64,000 nt of DNA from positions 13,495,552-13,559,551 of the forward strand of contig JAJEKV010000018.1 in NCBI GenBank assembly GCA_021234155.1, in the 5' to 3' direction. Under the pieces are notes generated by a model, which saw nothing but the letters and a program-made list of their open reading frames with translations, was not told the origin of the DNA and searched no databases. Origin of the DNA: Isoetes taiwanensis. Lineage: Eukaryota > Streptophyta > Lycopodiopsida > Isoetales > Isoetaceae. Below are positions 1-11,179 of this stretch, one piece after another (the first letter of the stretch is position 1; the number at the start of each line of letters is the position of its first letter). Made by a program: the position numbers and the translations under genes.

Positions 1-790
1 CCTAAAGAGTACTCTTTAGAATCGCTTTTAATCTTCTCTATTGGCTCCACGACCATAGTTTGAAGATACGCTTGTGGAATATGTGGGAACTTAATTGCAG
101 TAACTTCTCAAGCGAATGTGCACCCATCCTATAAAACTAACGGAATTTATACTCACCACAAATGCCGGATTCCAGCCACAATGTCTTTGCTTCATCTCGA
201 TTCCAAAATGTGATCGCCTTGGATAGATCCAATACTCTCGTGGTTTATTTCTTGGTTGAAGCATCGTAGTGAGAAAATGAATGCAAAGATTCATGATGAG
301 TTCAAAAACTTCTTCAAAATCCGAGATATTGTGCAAAGAATCCATTTCGTCTTCATCATCGGACGATGATAGTATGGCAGCATGAGAGAGCACGCAATCC
401 ATACTATGGGAAAAGGAACTACGCAATCCAGACACCTGCTAGTTCAGGCTTAAATCTTGGCTGCTAGCATTCCAATCTCAAGGATAAGAAATCGATGATG
501 TCAAGAACAAGAAATCTCCGCATAAACATAATTGGCTGTGGTCGATAATTGGCTCCAGCAGGGGCGTGAGAGCCATGCTATGGAAAAGGGAACGTGAGAG
601 CGTGGTCGATTTTCTTGAGCGTGGTCGATTTAACGTGAGAGCTGCTTTTTCGAAAAACAGCCCGTTAAAAAATGCCGGAAATGCTGGCGCCGATCCCTAA
701 GCGCATGTGAACATACCAGCAGCCTGCTGCACCGCCACAAAATTTCCGCCAAAATAATTTTGCCGTTGCCGGCCTCATGTGAATCCAGCA
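1..790 (-). mobile_element. PIF/Harbinger element alpha, right part (enters from outside the window)
   Basis: Near-copy of 26440-27230 and 33785-34570. It holds the N-terminal part of the Harbinger transposase on the minus strand, then about 350 bp of noncoding sequence with GTGGTCGATTT repeats near 600-635, then a right terminus ending TCATGTGAATCCAGCA at 790. That terminus is the imperfect inverted match of the left ends at 796, 27236, 28970 and 30882. The 5-bp TTTAA (791-795) joins it directly to the next element, as at 27231-27235. Confidence 0.8.
91..435 (-). pseudogene. Harbinger transposase, N-terminal fragment (element alpha)
   Basis: Minus-strand frame starting MSGLRSSFSHSMDCVLSHAA, the same start as the copies ending at 26874 and 34214. 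The N-terminus has an acidic serine-rich stretch (SSSDDEDEMDS) and then the hydrophobic stretch that precedes the transposase core. Relative to the other two copies this one has several small indels (262-275, 185-200 and 80-90) that push it out of frame, each at a CAG or CTG in the sister copies. The catalytic DDE region is not in this fragment; it would lie left of position 1. It is non-functional as read, though some breaks may be sequence errors. Confidence 0.75.
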
Positions 791-1348
791 TTTAATGGCC
801 CATTCACATGATGGGTATTTTTGGCAAAGAAAGCGTCGACATGCTGAAACTTGCCTCACCGGGCCGAAAAATTAGACGCGTTCACAGCGCGGCGCCGCGA
901 CGCGGGCCAGTACTACGGTGGTCGCAAAGGGGCTCTTGCTGCTGCGCCGCCATGTACGAGAGGATTTCATATTCACATGAGAGATCACGGCAACGGCATC
1001 GGCTGCGGATTTCAGAACTTCTTCTCACCATTTCGGTTTCATAGCAGTCGATCCAAATCCTTTTGTCTTCAGTCCAACCCAAGGATTTTTGCAGCCTTTA
1101 GACAAACCGAACCTGTGATGCAGAGCAAGCTTTCAGACAAACCGGAATTGTGATCCCGATAATTCCTAATCTCTGATCCATTCCAAATCCCCAATCCGAA
1201 TTTCTGATCCCTGATCTCTCGATCCGCCCATTCCATCCACATTCCTAATCCGAATCTTTCATCCAAATCTTTCATCCAAATCTTTGAGCGGTGCATACTA
1301 ATCTTTCATCCCAAATTGTTGATCCCGAGTCCAAAGAATCCATCCGAT

Positions 1349-2447
1349 ATGGATTTGAATTCCGTCCCCATTGATCTCAAGAAGAGGATGACATTGAGAT
1401 TGTGCCCTCCACGCAGCCTCCCTACCGTTGATCGAAGAAGAATCTTTGGCGAAGAAGCGATTTAAGATGATATTGAGAACGAGGATGCTTCTCAGTCCGT
1501 CAATGCAGCAGAAAAGCAGAAACTATGGCCTCCAAATGCCATAGAAATTCTTGTGGAGGAGTACTGTGATGTCAAACTCAATAAGCTGAACAGTGGAAAT
1601 TTCAGGAAGAAAGATTACATTGCAATTGCTGAGAGATTGAACGCCGAGCTGCAAATGGTGTACTCGCATAAACAGGTAAAGAATAAGATTGAGGGTTTGA
1701 TTAAGAAATATAAGTATGAGAAGCAAAAGAAATCTAGGACCGGTTCAATTCCAAGTAATTGGCAATTTTTCGATCAATTTGATGTTTTGCTTGGGGAATC
1801 TTCCAAGGTTGTTGGTTTGCCAGGGGGTTCCACAGAGGCTGGCTTTAAGCCTTGCACAAAGCGTAAGCTTAGTCAGGCAGCTAGTTCTGGATCAATTGCT
1901 ACAAAGGCTAGTTCTTGCTCAGTGGCTACAAAAGATAGTATTGTTAAAAGAAAAAAGTTTTGTGGAAGTAATATTGTCACTGATCCAGATGCTCCAAGGC
2001 CAGAGTATACAGTTGTAACACCCAAATCCACCAACTTCGGTTCCTGTGCGGTGCCAATGAAGATCCGATGCACGAGATGATGAGATCTCATCACCAACAG
2101 AAAAGGAATTGAAAATCACATCTTCTGGTTTGCGAGGGAAGAAAACCAGAGCACGGCGTGCTGAGGAAGGTACCAAATCTGCTGCAATTATCCTTGCTGA
2201 GGCCATGCGTGATGTTACAAACATTCACAAGGAATTGAAGTTAATGGAGTTGAAACAACGCGCTGAGGCTGAGGACAGAAGAGCAGAGGCTAGGAAAGAG
2301 GCAGAAGCTAGACGTGAAGATGCAATTCGAAGGCAAGAACTTCTGGCACTAGAGGCTACGAAACGGAAAGAGGAGTTGCAATTGCAACTAACCCAGATGA
2401 AGATGCAGTTGCAGATCCAGCTTCAAGGACCCAGCCAGTATATTTGA
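1349..2447 (+). pseudogene. Harbinger Myb/trihelix-like DNA-binding protein (element beta), broken
   Basis: Second protein of PIF/Harbinger elements; in the family this Myb/SANT-like protein binds the element ends and helps the transposase enter the nucleus. The start is taken as ATG 1349, conserved in gamma, delta and epsilon. The acidic N-terminus (1360-1500) is scrambled by indels. The trihelix-like domain is open at 1520-1790 (VEEYCDVKLNKLN, then YSHKQVKNKIEGLIKKYK). A Ser/Ala/Lys-rich linker follows, the frame breaks near 2040-2080, and an Ala/Glu/Arg-rich coiled coil (2225-2430) closes the protein. Compared with epsilon the breaks lie in 1370-1470 and 2035-2070. At least two frameshifts make it non-coding as read. 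Confidence 0.75.
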
Positions 2448-2519
2448 TCTCCCAGGCTCGGATATGCATGATGGTGGTTTTCCTAGTACTCAAACATCCC
2501 AAGGTCATCCATTTTGATT

Positions 2520-2900
2520 TTTTTGTTTATCTTTTTTGAGTTTATGTCTTAAGTGATGGTGGTATCATTTTAATATAATATAAGTTTGTGAGTTTCTTTG
2601 ATTTCAATGCAATGCAATCTAAAGAATGCAATGTAAGGTTCTTTAATGTAAATAATGTAATGTAAAGAATGCAATGTAAGATTCTTTAATGTAATGTAAG
2701 ATTCTTTAATGTAAAAGATTGTGATGTTAAGAATGTAATGTAATGTAATTCTTTAAGAATGTAAGATTTGGTTTACAAATCATGTAAACGTACAATTCAA
2801 ATAGGTAAACTCACAAACATAACTAAATATCCAAACTCAAGACTCATATTGTCAATTACATAAACTCAAATTTCTTTCAAATGTAAAGTTTAAACATTTA
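2520..2900. repeat. AATGTAA-rich spacer between the convergent Harbinger genes
   Basis: AT-rich noncoding sequence with many short direct repeats of AATGTAA and ATTCTTTAATGTAA, shared with epsilon at 32580-32945. It separates the 3' ends of the Myb-like gene and the transposase gene. A TAA in this spacer (context GCAATGTAA) is where the next element begins at both the gamma/delta and delta/epsilon junctions. Confidence 0.7.
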
Positions 2901-2904
2901 CAAT

Positions 2905-3249
2905 TCATAAACGATTTTTTTCTTTCATGTACTCAAAAACAGTGTCCCTTAGCAATTTGCCATCTCGTCTGCGCGCAGTCTCCCCTTGATTTAGTGGCTC
3001 ATCACCATACAAAATCACATGACCATCATAAAATTCATCCTCATTTTCCATCTGAAGGTAGTTGTGCAGTACACAACAGGCAATGACCACTTTAGGAGCA
3101 TGGGGCATTCGAACAGGTAAGTCTTTCAATATGGTCCATCGTCCTTTTAACAAAGCAAAAGCATTCTCTATAACAACTCTAGCCTGAGACAAATGCTTAG
3201 AAAAGGCTATCTAATCCCGGGGATCACTTCTTTTCTTCTTCTTTACAAC
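2905..3249 (-). pseudogene. Harbinger transposase, C-terminal fragment with catalytic Glu (element beta)
   Basis: Encodes the end of the DDE_Tnp_4/HARBI1-like nuclease: VIENAFALLKGRW holds the catalytic glutamate, followed by the conserved ACCVLHNYL stretch and a short charged tail ending about 20 residues past RRRDGKLLRD. The upstream two catalytic aspartates lie at 26000-26330, on the far side of the Gypsy-1 insertion. An in-frame TAG (3211-3213 on the plus strand as cta) separates this part from the core; the same TAG exists in epsilon at 33259-33261, so it predates the separation of the two copies. Confidence 0.82.
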
Positions 3250-3254
3250 GAGCA
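3250..3254. repeat. 5-bp target-site duplication of Gypsy-1, left copy (GAGCA)
   Basis: GAGCA lies directly before the LTR start TGTGAC and is repeated at 25928-25932 directly after the LTR end GTCACA. Element epsilon has a single GAGCA at the equivalent empty site. Confidence 0.9.
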
Positions 3255-4023
3255 TGTGACGTTCCAAGTATTTATACGGTATACGTATAAATATATTGAC
3301 ACGTCACCCGGTATAGATACACAACTATGGGGCATGTTGACCTAGGGGGTTGGCCACAATGGATTTAATTAGCTATGCTAACTTAATTATAAAGGATAAT
3401 TACCTAAATACTTGCTATTAAGACACCTAATGGTGGGAAGGCGCCATTTGGCATAACCTGGGTGGCTAGCATGGGGGTTTCTAAACCAAGCCACCAAGTG
3501 GGCGCCACCCCATCTCACCCCAATTTCGACCCAACCAAGACTGTGAAGCAGCTTTTCGGGGCCCAACCGGCTGAACCTCGCCCAATCGCCAAGACACCTT
3601 TTTAACCGTTATCTTGCGCCACCCCCAAGACAAAGACTATGGAGGCACCCCTTGACAACGGCTCTCTAAAAACACCGTCGATGGTAGTTTAATTTGCAAT
3701 TTGTAGAATAATACTTTGATGTTCTTGTCTGACTAGTTTTGGTTCAGATTAACCCTTCTTTGGTAACTAGGAATATTGTTCAATTATGAATGATGCTCTG
3801 TATGGAATGGTCGATGTCTCTATGAGTTAGTTCAGTAATTTCCAGTAAACAGGGGTTAAAAGGGGGGTAGAGGCCTCTGAGCTCAAGTATAGAATGCTCC
3901 TAGTACTTCTTTAAATGCCCTACTAGATTCGGCCTGTGCACAAGAGCCCATCGGGTCATAGGCGCTATGGTCTGGCTTAGCACCAGACAAGGGACGCAGT
4001 GGTGAAGTAGGGGGTGGGGTCTT
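3255..4023 (+). repeat. Gypsy-1 5' LTR, first segment
   Basis: Matches the 3' LTR from about 24340 to 25115 nearly base for base, apart from a diverged block at 3500-3680. It stops at GTCTT (4019-4023), where Gypsy-2 entered; the LTR resumes at 13936. No gene is seen in it. Confidence 0.9.
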
Positions 4024-5553
4024 TGTTGGCCGGGTCAACCTACCCCAAGCCCGACAGAGTTCTTAGGCAATGGATGACAAAATAATAATACGAATGCCAG
4101 CAAAAAAATATAATTCCGTTAATTACTTACGCCAACACCACCACAACTAGGCTCATAGCTTCCGTTATACCCCTTAAGCCTAGCCGCACCGCTTCCTTTT
4201 ACTCCTTGCATTAATTATTATGTGAGTGCAAACTCGTAATATTTATTATCCTTGATTTGTTTTAGCATCACATGGTCTTAGAGTAATGTTCTCCTTGTTA
4301 TTTTAATTTTTATCTTTTTCTTTTATGTATGGGGAAATCAAAAGGTTTAACTTATTACTTAGGAAATTGTTGGAAAAAATATTTAGGTTAACATTTAGTT
4401 AGGTTTTCACGTTGACAATTTTGTTTAGGCAAAAACCCTTTTAGGAAGGCACGACCAAAGCAAATCCCGCAAGACTGGGCAATCGATTCGACTCCTTCCT
4501 CTGTCGGTTTTGTTTGTATTTTCTTCTCAGGTTAAGCAATCACCCGATAACGGTTTCTGCAGAATTCACAGTTAATTCGTGGGCTCCAAGGTAAGCAATC
4601 GGATCTGGCTTAGGGTATGGCAATACAGATGGAGCAGGCGGCTTCCGGATCCATGGCTGGTAACAAGAGATGGATAGGACGGCGAAAATGGCATGGCAGA
4701 ATCGGCAGTGAATCCGGCAGCAGCAAACGGATATGGCAGATGATCTGGGTTTTTGCAGGCTCTATCTTCCAAGCATGGGCAGTTGTATGGCAAAGGACCA
4801 GCAATTCCGGCTTCTTACTTCAACCTGATTTACAATTTATAGCAGAACTACAGAGAGGATTAGAACAGAGCAGCAGCACATATGATTTTCTTTCTCTTTT
4901 ATCTCTGAATTTTTATTCATTCCATTTAGATTCTTATTATAACTCAATACTCTTACAGATTCAAGACAAATACAAAAGATGCGCAAGTATCACAAAGGAT
5001 TTCCTTCAAGGTAAATCCTTGGGAAAACTTGCTGCCAATACAATCAGACAGAATTTATTTAACTTAGATTTCTTCACAACACTCACACACAATAGCATCA
5101 TCATAAACTAGAAAGGAAGACATCATGCACACGCAATGATGGACCAGAATCATACCAGGACGCTCAGGCAATCAGCAGAGAGCAGACTCGAATAGGCACA
5201 AAAAGGGTAGTTTTTTCATTCACGTTGAATTTCTCTTATACAATTCCAATAAAATCTGGACCTTTAAAAAATACAATCTTTGCCCTCCATGTGGAAAACT
5301 TCCTTTAGCTCCAAGATTTTGACACCTCATCAATCCAAAAATATGGTCTCCTCCAATCAAACCGCTTTGTGCTTTCTCCTTACCACTAAAATTGAATTTC
5401 TAATGGTCTTCAATAATATAAGCATCACAATCTTCAAAATAACCTTGTAACTATGCACTTTGGTCGATTTTGAGCCCATACGCCTTCATTGCGCCTTCTT
5501 TTCATTAATCGCTTCACTCAAAAATCAAAATTTTTTGTGTTGACCGCTCCACA
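4024..5553 (-). repeat. Gypsy-2 3' LTR
   Basis: 1530 bp, starts TGTTGGCCGGGTCAACC and ends GTTGACCGCTCCACA. It aligns end to end with 12383-13930. The two LTRs are almost identical except in 4440-4490, 4660-4760 and 4800-4990, where differences concentrate at CAG/CTG sites. Confidence 0.9.
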
Positions 5554-5568
5554 TTATCCCCCTTACTT
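5554..5568 (-). other. Polypurine tract of Gypsy-2
   Basis: On the minus strand AAGTAAGGGGGATAA abuts the 3' LTR. This is the expected place for the plus-strand primer and confirms the minus orientation. Confidence 0.75.
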
Positions 5569-6540
5569 GTATTCGACGCCTCGAATTTAACTTGCTTTCA
5601 AAAATCTGCTCAAGATGATAAAAGATTGGACTAGAACTTCTCATTTCTCTTAGTAGCAACACCATTATTAACGGGATTAAAAACCTCGCCCTTTCGGTGT
5701 TCGAGGAAAACCCCGGTAATAATGATGTCACTATATCAACCTCATCCTATTTTCAGCCTATTGTGAACTTGCCGGAATGGAGACAATGGCCAAAGAATAC
5801 GGGAAATGGAAAACAATGGTAAAGAAAACAATGGTCATGGTTGGTAAGCCAACTAAAAAACAGATGAACATGAAATGATGGAAAAAATGATGCTCCCCCG
5901 CAAAATGAAAAATAACGTTAGTAGAACATATGGTCGCTAATATGGTGAAGCCGACAAAAGACTTTATGATTTGAATGATATGGATGAATGAAAGGCGATG
6001 GTTTGACTAATTATTTAAGAACAAACGTGTGAACACCGCCATGGAAACAAAAATTAGTAAAAACATTGTCGCCTCGATGGTAAAGCTTACATGGCGATTT
6101 TAATGGATTGACATGGAGTGGATGAGTGTAATGTGAAATGAATTGACTAAAAAATGGAGACAAGCAGGTGAACCTATCATGGAAACATAAAAGTTAGTAA
6201 CAAATTGTTGCCCGGATGGGTTGATTTGGCGCCTTTATGGATTGAATGAGGTGTAAGAATGAAAAATGAGATGAATTTGAGTAATACTGAGAGCAAGCAG
6301 ATGAATAATAAGAAAAATCAAATTTTGATTTTATTTTTTTTATTTATTTTTTTTCACTTTTTAATAATTTTTCCTTTATTATGCTATTATCCCCCCTTAC
6401 TTGTATTCATCGCCTCGATGAATTACATTGCATCCGGAAGTTTCTTGAAAGTCCTTGGTGCATAATATGGCTTAAGGCGGGCACCATTAATTCGCGTTGG
6501 GAGCTCATTCCCCAGTAAATCTTGCAATGACACAGAACCG
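5569..6540 (-). other. Gypsy-2 untranslated 3' region with a second polypurine tract
   Basis: About 1 kb between integrase and 3' LTR with no convincing reading frame. It has loosely repeated segments around ATGG...GAATGAATTGACTAAAAAATGG (5990-6260). At 6387-6402 the sequence ATTATCCCCCCTTACTTG, with downstream TATTCATCGCCTCGA, duplicates the true polypurine site at 5552-5585. Confidence 0.6.
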
Positions 6541-7540
6541 TTAGGGAAAAATTTTAAGGACTACATATGGTCCCGCCCATCTCATTCTCAACTTTCCGTG
6601 TTTCTTCCAATGTTTTGAATCATATAACAATACCAAATCATTTTCCACAAATTCTTTATTTTTATTATGAGCATCATACCATGTTTTACGTTGCCTTTGG
6701 AGTGCTTCTCTAGCCATGTATGCATGAAGACGCACTTCATCTAGCTTCTCTAATTCTTGCAAGCGTGCCTTAAGACTACCATCTTCATCAAGCTTTTCCC
6801 TTACATGACCACTGTAATGATGGAATTTCTATTTCAATAGGTAAGATGGCCTCTTGGCCATACACTAACATGAAGGAGTAGATTTCGTGGTAACTTTGTA
6901 AGCTATTCTATAGGCCCATAATGCATCTAACAATCTCTTATCCCAATCAGTCCTATTAGCGTTACAAATCTTCGTCATTATATTACATAGAGTTTTATTG
7001 GTTCTTTCAACTTGGCCATTGGCTTGGGGATGATAGGGTGTACTCTTTCTATGGGCTATGGCGAAGCGTTCACCAAGGTAGCGACCACATCATTGATAAA
7101 GTGTGAACCTCTATCACTAACCAACTCTAAGGGACACCCAAACCTAGTAATGATGTTTTCATATAAGAAAGTTGCTACACTAGCTGCATTAGCATTTCTC
7201 AATGCTTTTGCCTCAACCCATTTGGTAACATAATCCGTGCACACCAATATATACTCACAACGGGTTTGAGCTGAAGGAGGATTAATGGGACCTACAAAAT
7301 CTATCCCCATTTTTCAAAAAGGTAATATGGGAACTATCGGGTTCGAGGCATAGAATCTCGCCTAGTAGGTCAATCCAATCTTTGGCAAAGGTCACAATGT
7401 TTTACCCGGATTGTTACATCATGGTACAAACTAGGCCACCAATAACCAAAGATTTAACACTTTCTTAGCAAAGTGACATCCGCAAAGCAAAAATGACCTC
7501 CAGGGGGAATCATGGCAAGCTCTAATGACCTTTTGCACTT
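6541..7540 (-). pseudogene. Gypsy-2 integrase, broken
   Basis: Minus-strand remains in order: a zinc-binding region (CHDSP..GGHF near 7500-7540, then HCDLCQR near 7390-7410), the core with GIDFVGP (first catalytic Asp) and LVSDRGSHF (second Asp) in the frame 7056-7310, and a C-terminal part at 6541-6762 (RKTWYDAHNKNKEF, then KLRMRWAGPYVVLKIF), typical of Ty3/gypsy integrase tails. No chromodomain follows. The three pieces lie in different frames, with the catalytic Glu region at 6770-7050 not readable, so it is inactive as read. Confidence 0.8.
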
Positions 7541-7639
7541 CATGAGGGAATATGCATCTACGCTAGGATATCATCTTTACCTACCCTATACAAGGTTCCG
7601 CCAGCAAAGTGAAAGGTTTACATTTTTGAATTAATCTTT

Positions 7640-8250
7640 TTCCTTTCTATGGCTCTCATATCATCCGGAAATTCACCTGGAAAGGAATTCGCCACATCAA
7701 CATACCATTCTCGAACCTGCAGTCACCATAAACAAGTTAGCATCGTGCAAGTCATCTTTTACCCTTTATCGTTAGAATCACTCAATAATCGCGATAAATG
7801 GTCACAGGTGCATGAGATTTTCCCGGTTTTACAATTATACGAAATTGAAACTCTTGCAACATGAGTAACCATCTAGTTATTCTTCCCGCTCGCAAGGTTT
7901 TAAAATTAAATATCTCAATGCTTGGTGGTCAACAAAAAATACTTAATTCTTTTCCCAATAAATAGTGGCTAAACTTTATAATTGAATAAATCATGCCCAA
8001 TCCTTCCCTTTCGGTTGTTGAATAATTCTTTTCTGCATTAGACAATTGACGACTAGCATAATAAATTGGATGATCCCACCCATCTTGTTGTGGTTGTGAC
8101 AAAATACTTCCTATTGCATATCCTGAAGAGTCTACATGGACATGAAATTCCCTTTCCCAATTAGGAAAACTAAGTATGGGTGCAGTTATTAGTGCTTCTT
8201 TTTAAACTTGTAAATGCTTTTTGACATTCTTGTGTCCATCGATATTCCTT
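7640..8250 (-). pseudogene. Gypsy-2 RNase H, broken
   Basis: On the minus strand, FHVHVDSSGYAIGSILSQ (about 8085-8150) carries the first acidic residue of RNase H, followed by PIYYASRQLSNAEKNYSTTERE and HYLLG (to about 7940). The frame differs from RT by a break near 8190-8230, and stops follow below 7920. Confidence 0.75.
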
Positions 8251-9960
8251 CCCCTTTAAGGAGTGCGCTTAATGGTAAAGCCTTATTAGCATAATATCTT
8301 ATGAATCTTCGATGATACCCTATATGCCCAAGAAATGCTTGTAATTGCTTAATGTTAGTAGGTGGCTCCAATTCCGAAATAACTTTAGTCTTATCAGGGT
8401 CAATTGCAATACCCTTGCCCGAAATGATCCTACCCAACAACGTCCCATGGGTAACTCCAAACAAACATTTCATAGGGTTTAGAGATATACCATATTCTCG
8501 ACATTTCATAAAGCATAATCTGAGTTTCTCCCGATGTTCTTGCCTGGTACTAAAAACACAGAAATCATCAAGAAACACTTCCATAAAGTCTCTTAGATAA
8601 TCTTTAAATGCACCCGTAACTACCCTTTGGAAAGTGGCAGGGGCATTACACAACCCGAATGGCATGACCTTATACATGTAGCACCCCCATTCCGTGACAA
8701 ATGTGGTTTTTTCCCTATCTTCCTTGGCAATACTCACCTGGTTGTACCCACTGAACCCGTCAAGAAAAGAATAGTACTCATGGCCAGCAACCGAATCAAT
8801 AACGTTATCAGTGAAAGGAACAGGAAACCCATCCTTAATGGTGGCAGCATTTAATTTTCTATAGTCCACACACACCCTTAATTTTTTAGACTTCTTTGGA
8901 ACTATAACTATTGGGGACAACCACTCACTAGTTTCCACTGGTTCAATAAACTTAGCTTTAATTAAATTATCCAGCTCTTCCCTTACCACCTTTGAGTAAT
9001 GAGGGTTCATCCTGTAGGGTCGTTGCCTTATAGCTTTTGTGTTAGCTTCAAGTACAATTCTATGCACACTTAACTCGGGTGATATACCCTTCAAATCCTC
9101 ATACGTCCATGCAAAGACATCCTTAAACTCCATGAGGAGATCCTTATATTCTTTATGCTCTTCACCAGGATTAAGTCTTCCCAATCGTACCATCTTGGGT
9201 TCTCCCGAAGTACCTAAATTCAACTCATCATAAGTGGGACGGGTTAGCATTTGTTGGACTTCCTTGGATGCACAATGGGAGGGGGTTTCTTTTAGCTTGG
9301 GTTCTCCCTCCTCAAATTTTGAGAAGTACTCAGGATATCTCTCCTCTTCTTCTTCCTTTATAGTTTCATTTACTTCTTCCACATTTACAGAAAAAACATT
9401 TACACAATTCATCCATTCCTCTATAGCCACAGATGAAGTATCATCCCTCATTGTTAGTTTTTCATAACCCTCTTGCTCTACATAAACTTGGTCTACTTCT
9501 ATTTCATTATTATTCTCGTTACTATCTACATCATCATCATTATTATCAACATGCATATCTTCAATTGAGGAACTAGTATCACTATCATTGTCATCCTTAT
9601 TACCAGATTGAACATGGACCCTTATCTTGATTAAATTATTCCCATCTCCAATTTGCAAATAGCCTGTAGACCAATCATGTTTAGCTGATGCTTGCATTAA
9701 CCATGGCCTTCCTAACAATAATGGATAAGTGCATGCACTATTTGGCATCTTTAAAATGACATAATCCACAAAGAAAGTCACACCAGCAATTAAGGTTTTA
9801 ATCCCAGTAACTAATCCCAAAGGTGTTACCTTTTCGTTGATCAGCCATCCTCACTATAAAACTTACGTGCATAGGCTCGCAAATCTAGTTTCCTCCACAT
9901 ACTCGTGCATAATGTTCACGCCCGAGCCCCCATCAATAGTGCAATTTCAGATCACTCGCC
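8189..9960 (-). pseudogene. Gypsy-2 protease C-terminus and reverse transcriptase
   Basis: The open stretch 8189-9820 (543 codons) reads on the minus strand. Residues 1-45 are the end of an aspartic protease (LLLGRPWLMQASAKHDW); its likely active-site strand, TIDGGSGVNIM, lies just upstream near 9915-9945 in a displaced frame. Residues 75-180 are an acidic, low-complexity linker. Residues 250-485 are the RT: PYRMNPHYSKVVREELDNLI, CVDYRKLN, SFLDGFSGYNQV (catalytic Asp about 354), MPFGLCNAPATFQR and EVFLDDF (catalytic Asp pair about 418-419). The RT is uninterrupted and the best-preserved part of Gypsy-2; the end is lost in a frameshift into RNase H. Confidence 0.87.
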
Positions 9961-10485
9961 CACTTATTTCCACATCCGCACAAGGTGAACTCATATCCGC
10001 AATTATAGGCCATGCAATTGACAACTACTTTTTATGACTTTTTAATGCGGCCAAGACCACCTTACGACAACTAGGAGCGATTTGCAATAATTGTTTGAAT
10101 GTTAAGGAAGGACTTTTATTTTCCAAATCCTTCAAAAATATCATAGGGTTGTTCTTCCTTTAAATTCAAAACTCTAGTGTACTTCTTACGTTTACCCTTA
10201 TCCGCATTTTCTTTATTAGACTCAAATCATTTAAAATTTCTTTAACTTCCATTGGATGGGGAGTTGGTCAATATCTTCAAACAACGCTCGGGTTCCTCAA
10301 CCTCACTAACTTCATTATCCCCTTCATTTATCACATGTGCTTCATTTTTTCTTCTCTCGAGTCTTCTTGCCCCACGAAGTCTCCACAACATAACTTGGGA
10401 TATTAACTTCGGCCCACATACACAACTCGACTATCTACCACCACTTCCTTTCCCTTATTATTAGAAGATGGTTCCCCTCTTGCCT

Positions 10486-10686
10486 TTAATTTGTGAGGAC
10501 AATTTTCTTGGCTATGTAGGCCTTGGGTTTGCAGATCCATAAAGATATGGGTTGATATCCAACTTGTCTCATAGGATTAGGACAATGAGGTGCTATATGA
10601 CCTATCTCTCCACATCTATAACATTGGGGTGGAGGCCTCTTCATAACTCTAGGGACGATTTTGCCTTTCCTCCACGTTGGTAGCAT
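10486..10686 (-). pseudogene. Gypsy-2 gag C-terminal zinc knuckle
   Basis: Short minus-strand frame with a CCHC knuckle, CYRCGEIGHIAPHC, preceded by a basic proline-rich stretch. It is the second knuckle; the first is in 10802-11179. Stops and frame changes separate it from its neighbours. Confidence 0.75.
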
Positions 10687-10801
10687 AAGTCGCAGGATAA
10701 AAAGGGTTGTGCTTGATAAGTAGGGGTAGGGGTATTAGGGTTAGCTTCCATTCTCCAAAAATAGCATCTTTCTCAGAGGGTGATTAGTTTTACCACACTT
10801 T

Positions 10802-11179
10802 TTACAAGGAATTGGTATGTTTGCAGTGAGTAGGACACTCAGATGGTAAATGGCCATAACCCTTGCATTTCACACACCACATGTTAGTCCTCTCATTGTT
10901 TACTTGTGGCTTATTACTCACACCTCTTACCCAATTCAATTGCATCTCGTTCATTTTATTAGTAAGAGTCTCTACCACCTTTTCTAACTTTTTATCAACC
11001 CCTTCCTCTATGGTTGGCTTTGTTATTGGGGCACCACTCCCTAATGTGGCTAGCCTACTATAATCTATGGTACCCAAGTCACTAGGCGTGACACCCAACA
11101 TTCCCAAGTGAGGGCTTGCTAAAGGGGGTTCTAGAGGGTTCTTGAGGGCTACCCCACCCAACACGTAAGGCATAATCAA
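10802..11179 (-). pseudogene. Gypsy-2 gag, middle part with zinc knuckle
   Basis: Minus-strand frame of 125 codons: an N-terminal Gly/Pro/Leu linker, a helical stretch (VDKKLEKVVETLTNKMNEMQ) and a CCHC knuckle CVKCKGYGHLPSEC. Two knuckles with a long linker fit Athila/Tat gag proteins. Confidence 0.75.

Larger units (their letters stand above)
796..3254. mobile_element. PIF/Harbinger element beta, left part (interrupted at 3254)
   Basis: Begins TGGCCCATTCACATGA, the left inverted repeat, preceded by TAA. It contains the Myb-like ORF (plus), an AATGTAA-rich spacer and the C-terminal part of the transposase (minus). It is cut after GAGCA at 3250-3254 by Gypsy-1 and resumes at 25928. The undisturbed join can be read in element epsilon at about 33296-33312, which proves that the two halves belong together. 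Confidence 0.88.

Noticed and set aside
1716-2224. Overlapping plus and minus frames over the Myb-like gene (also in the gamma, delta and epsilon copies)
   Set aside because: Shadows of the Myb-like reading frame; only the frame with the trihelix and coiled coil is supported.
4572-5111. Frames around MAIQMEQAASGS... (and 12901-13319)
   Set aside because: They lie inside Gypsy-2 LTRs, on both strands, with different indels in the two LTRs; no domain.
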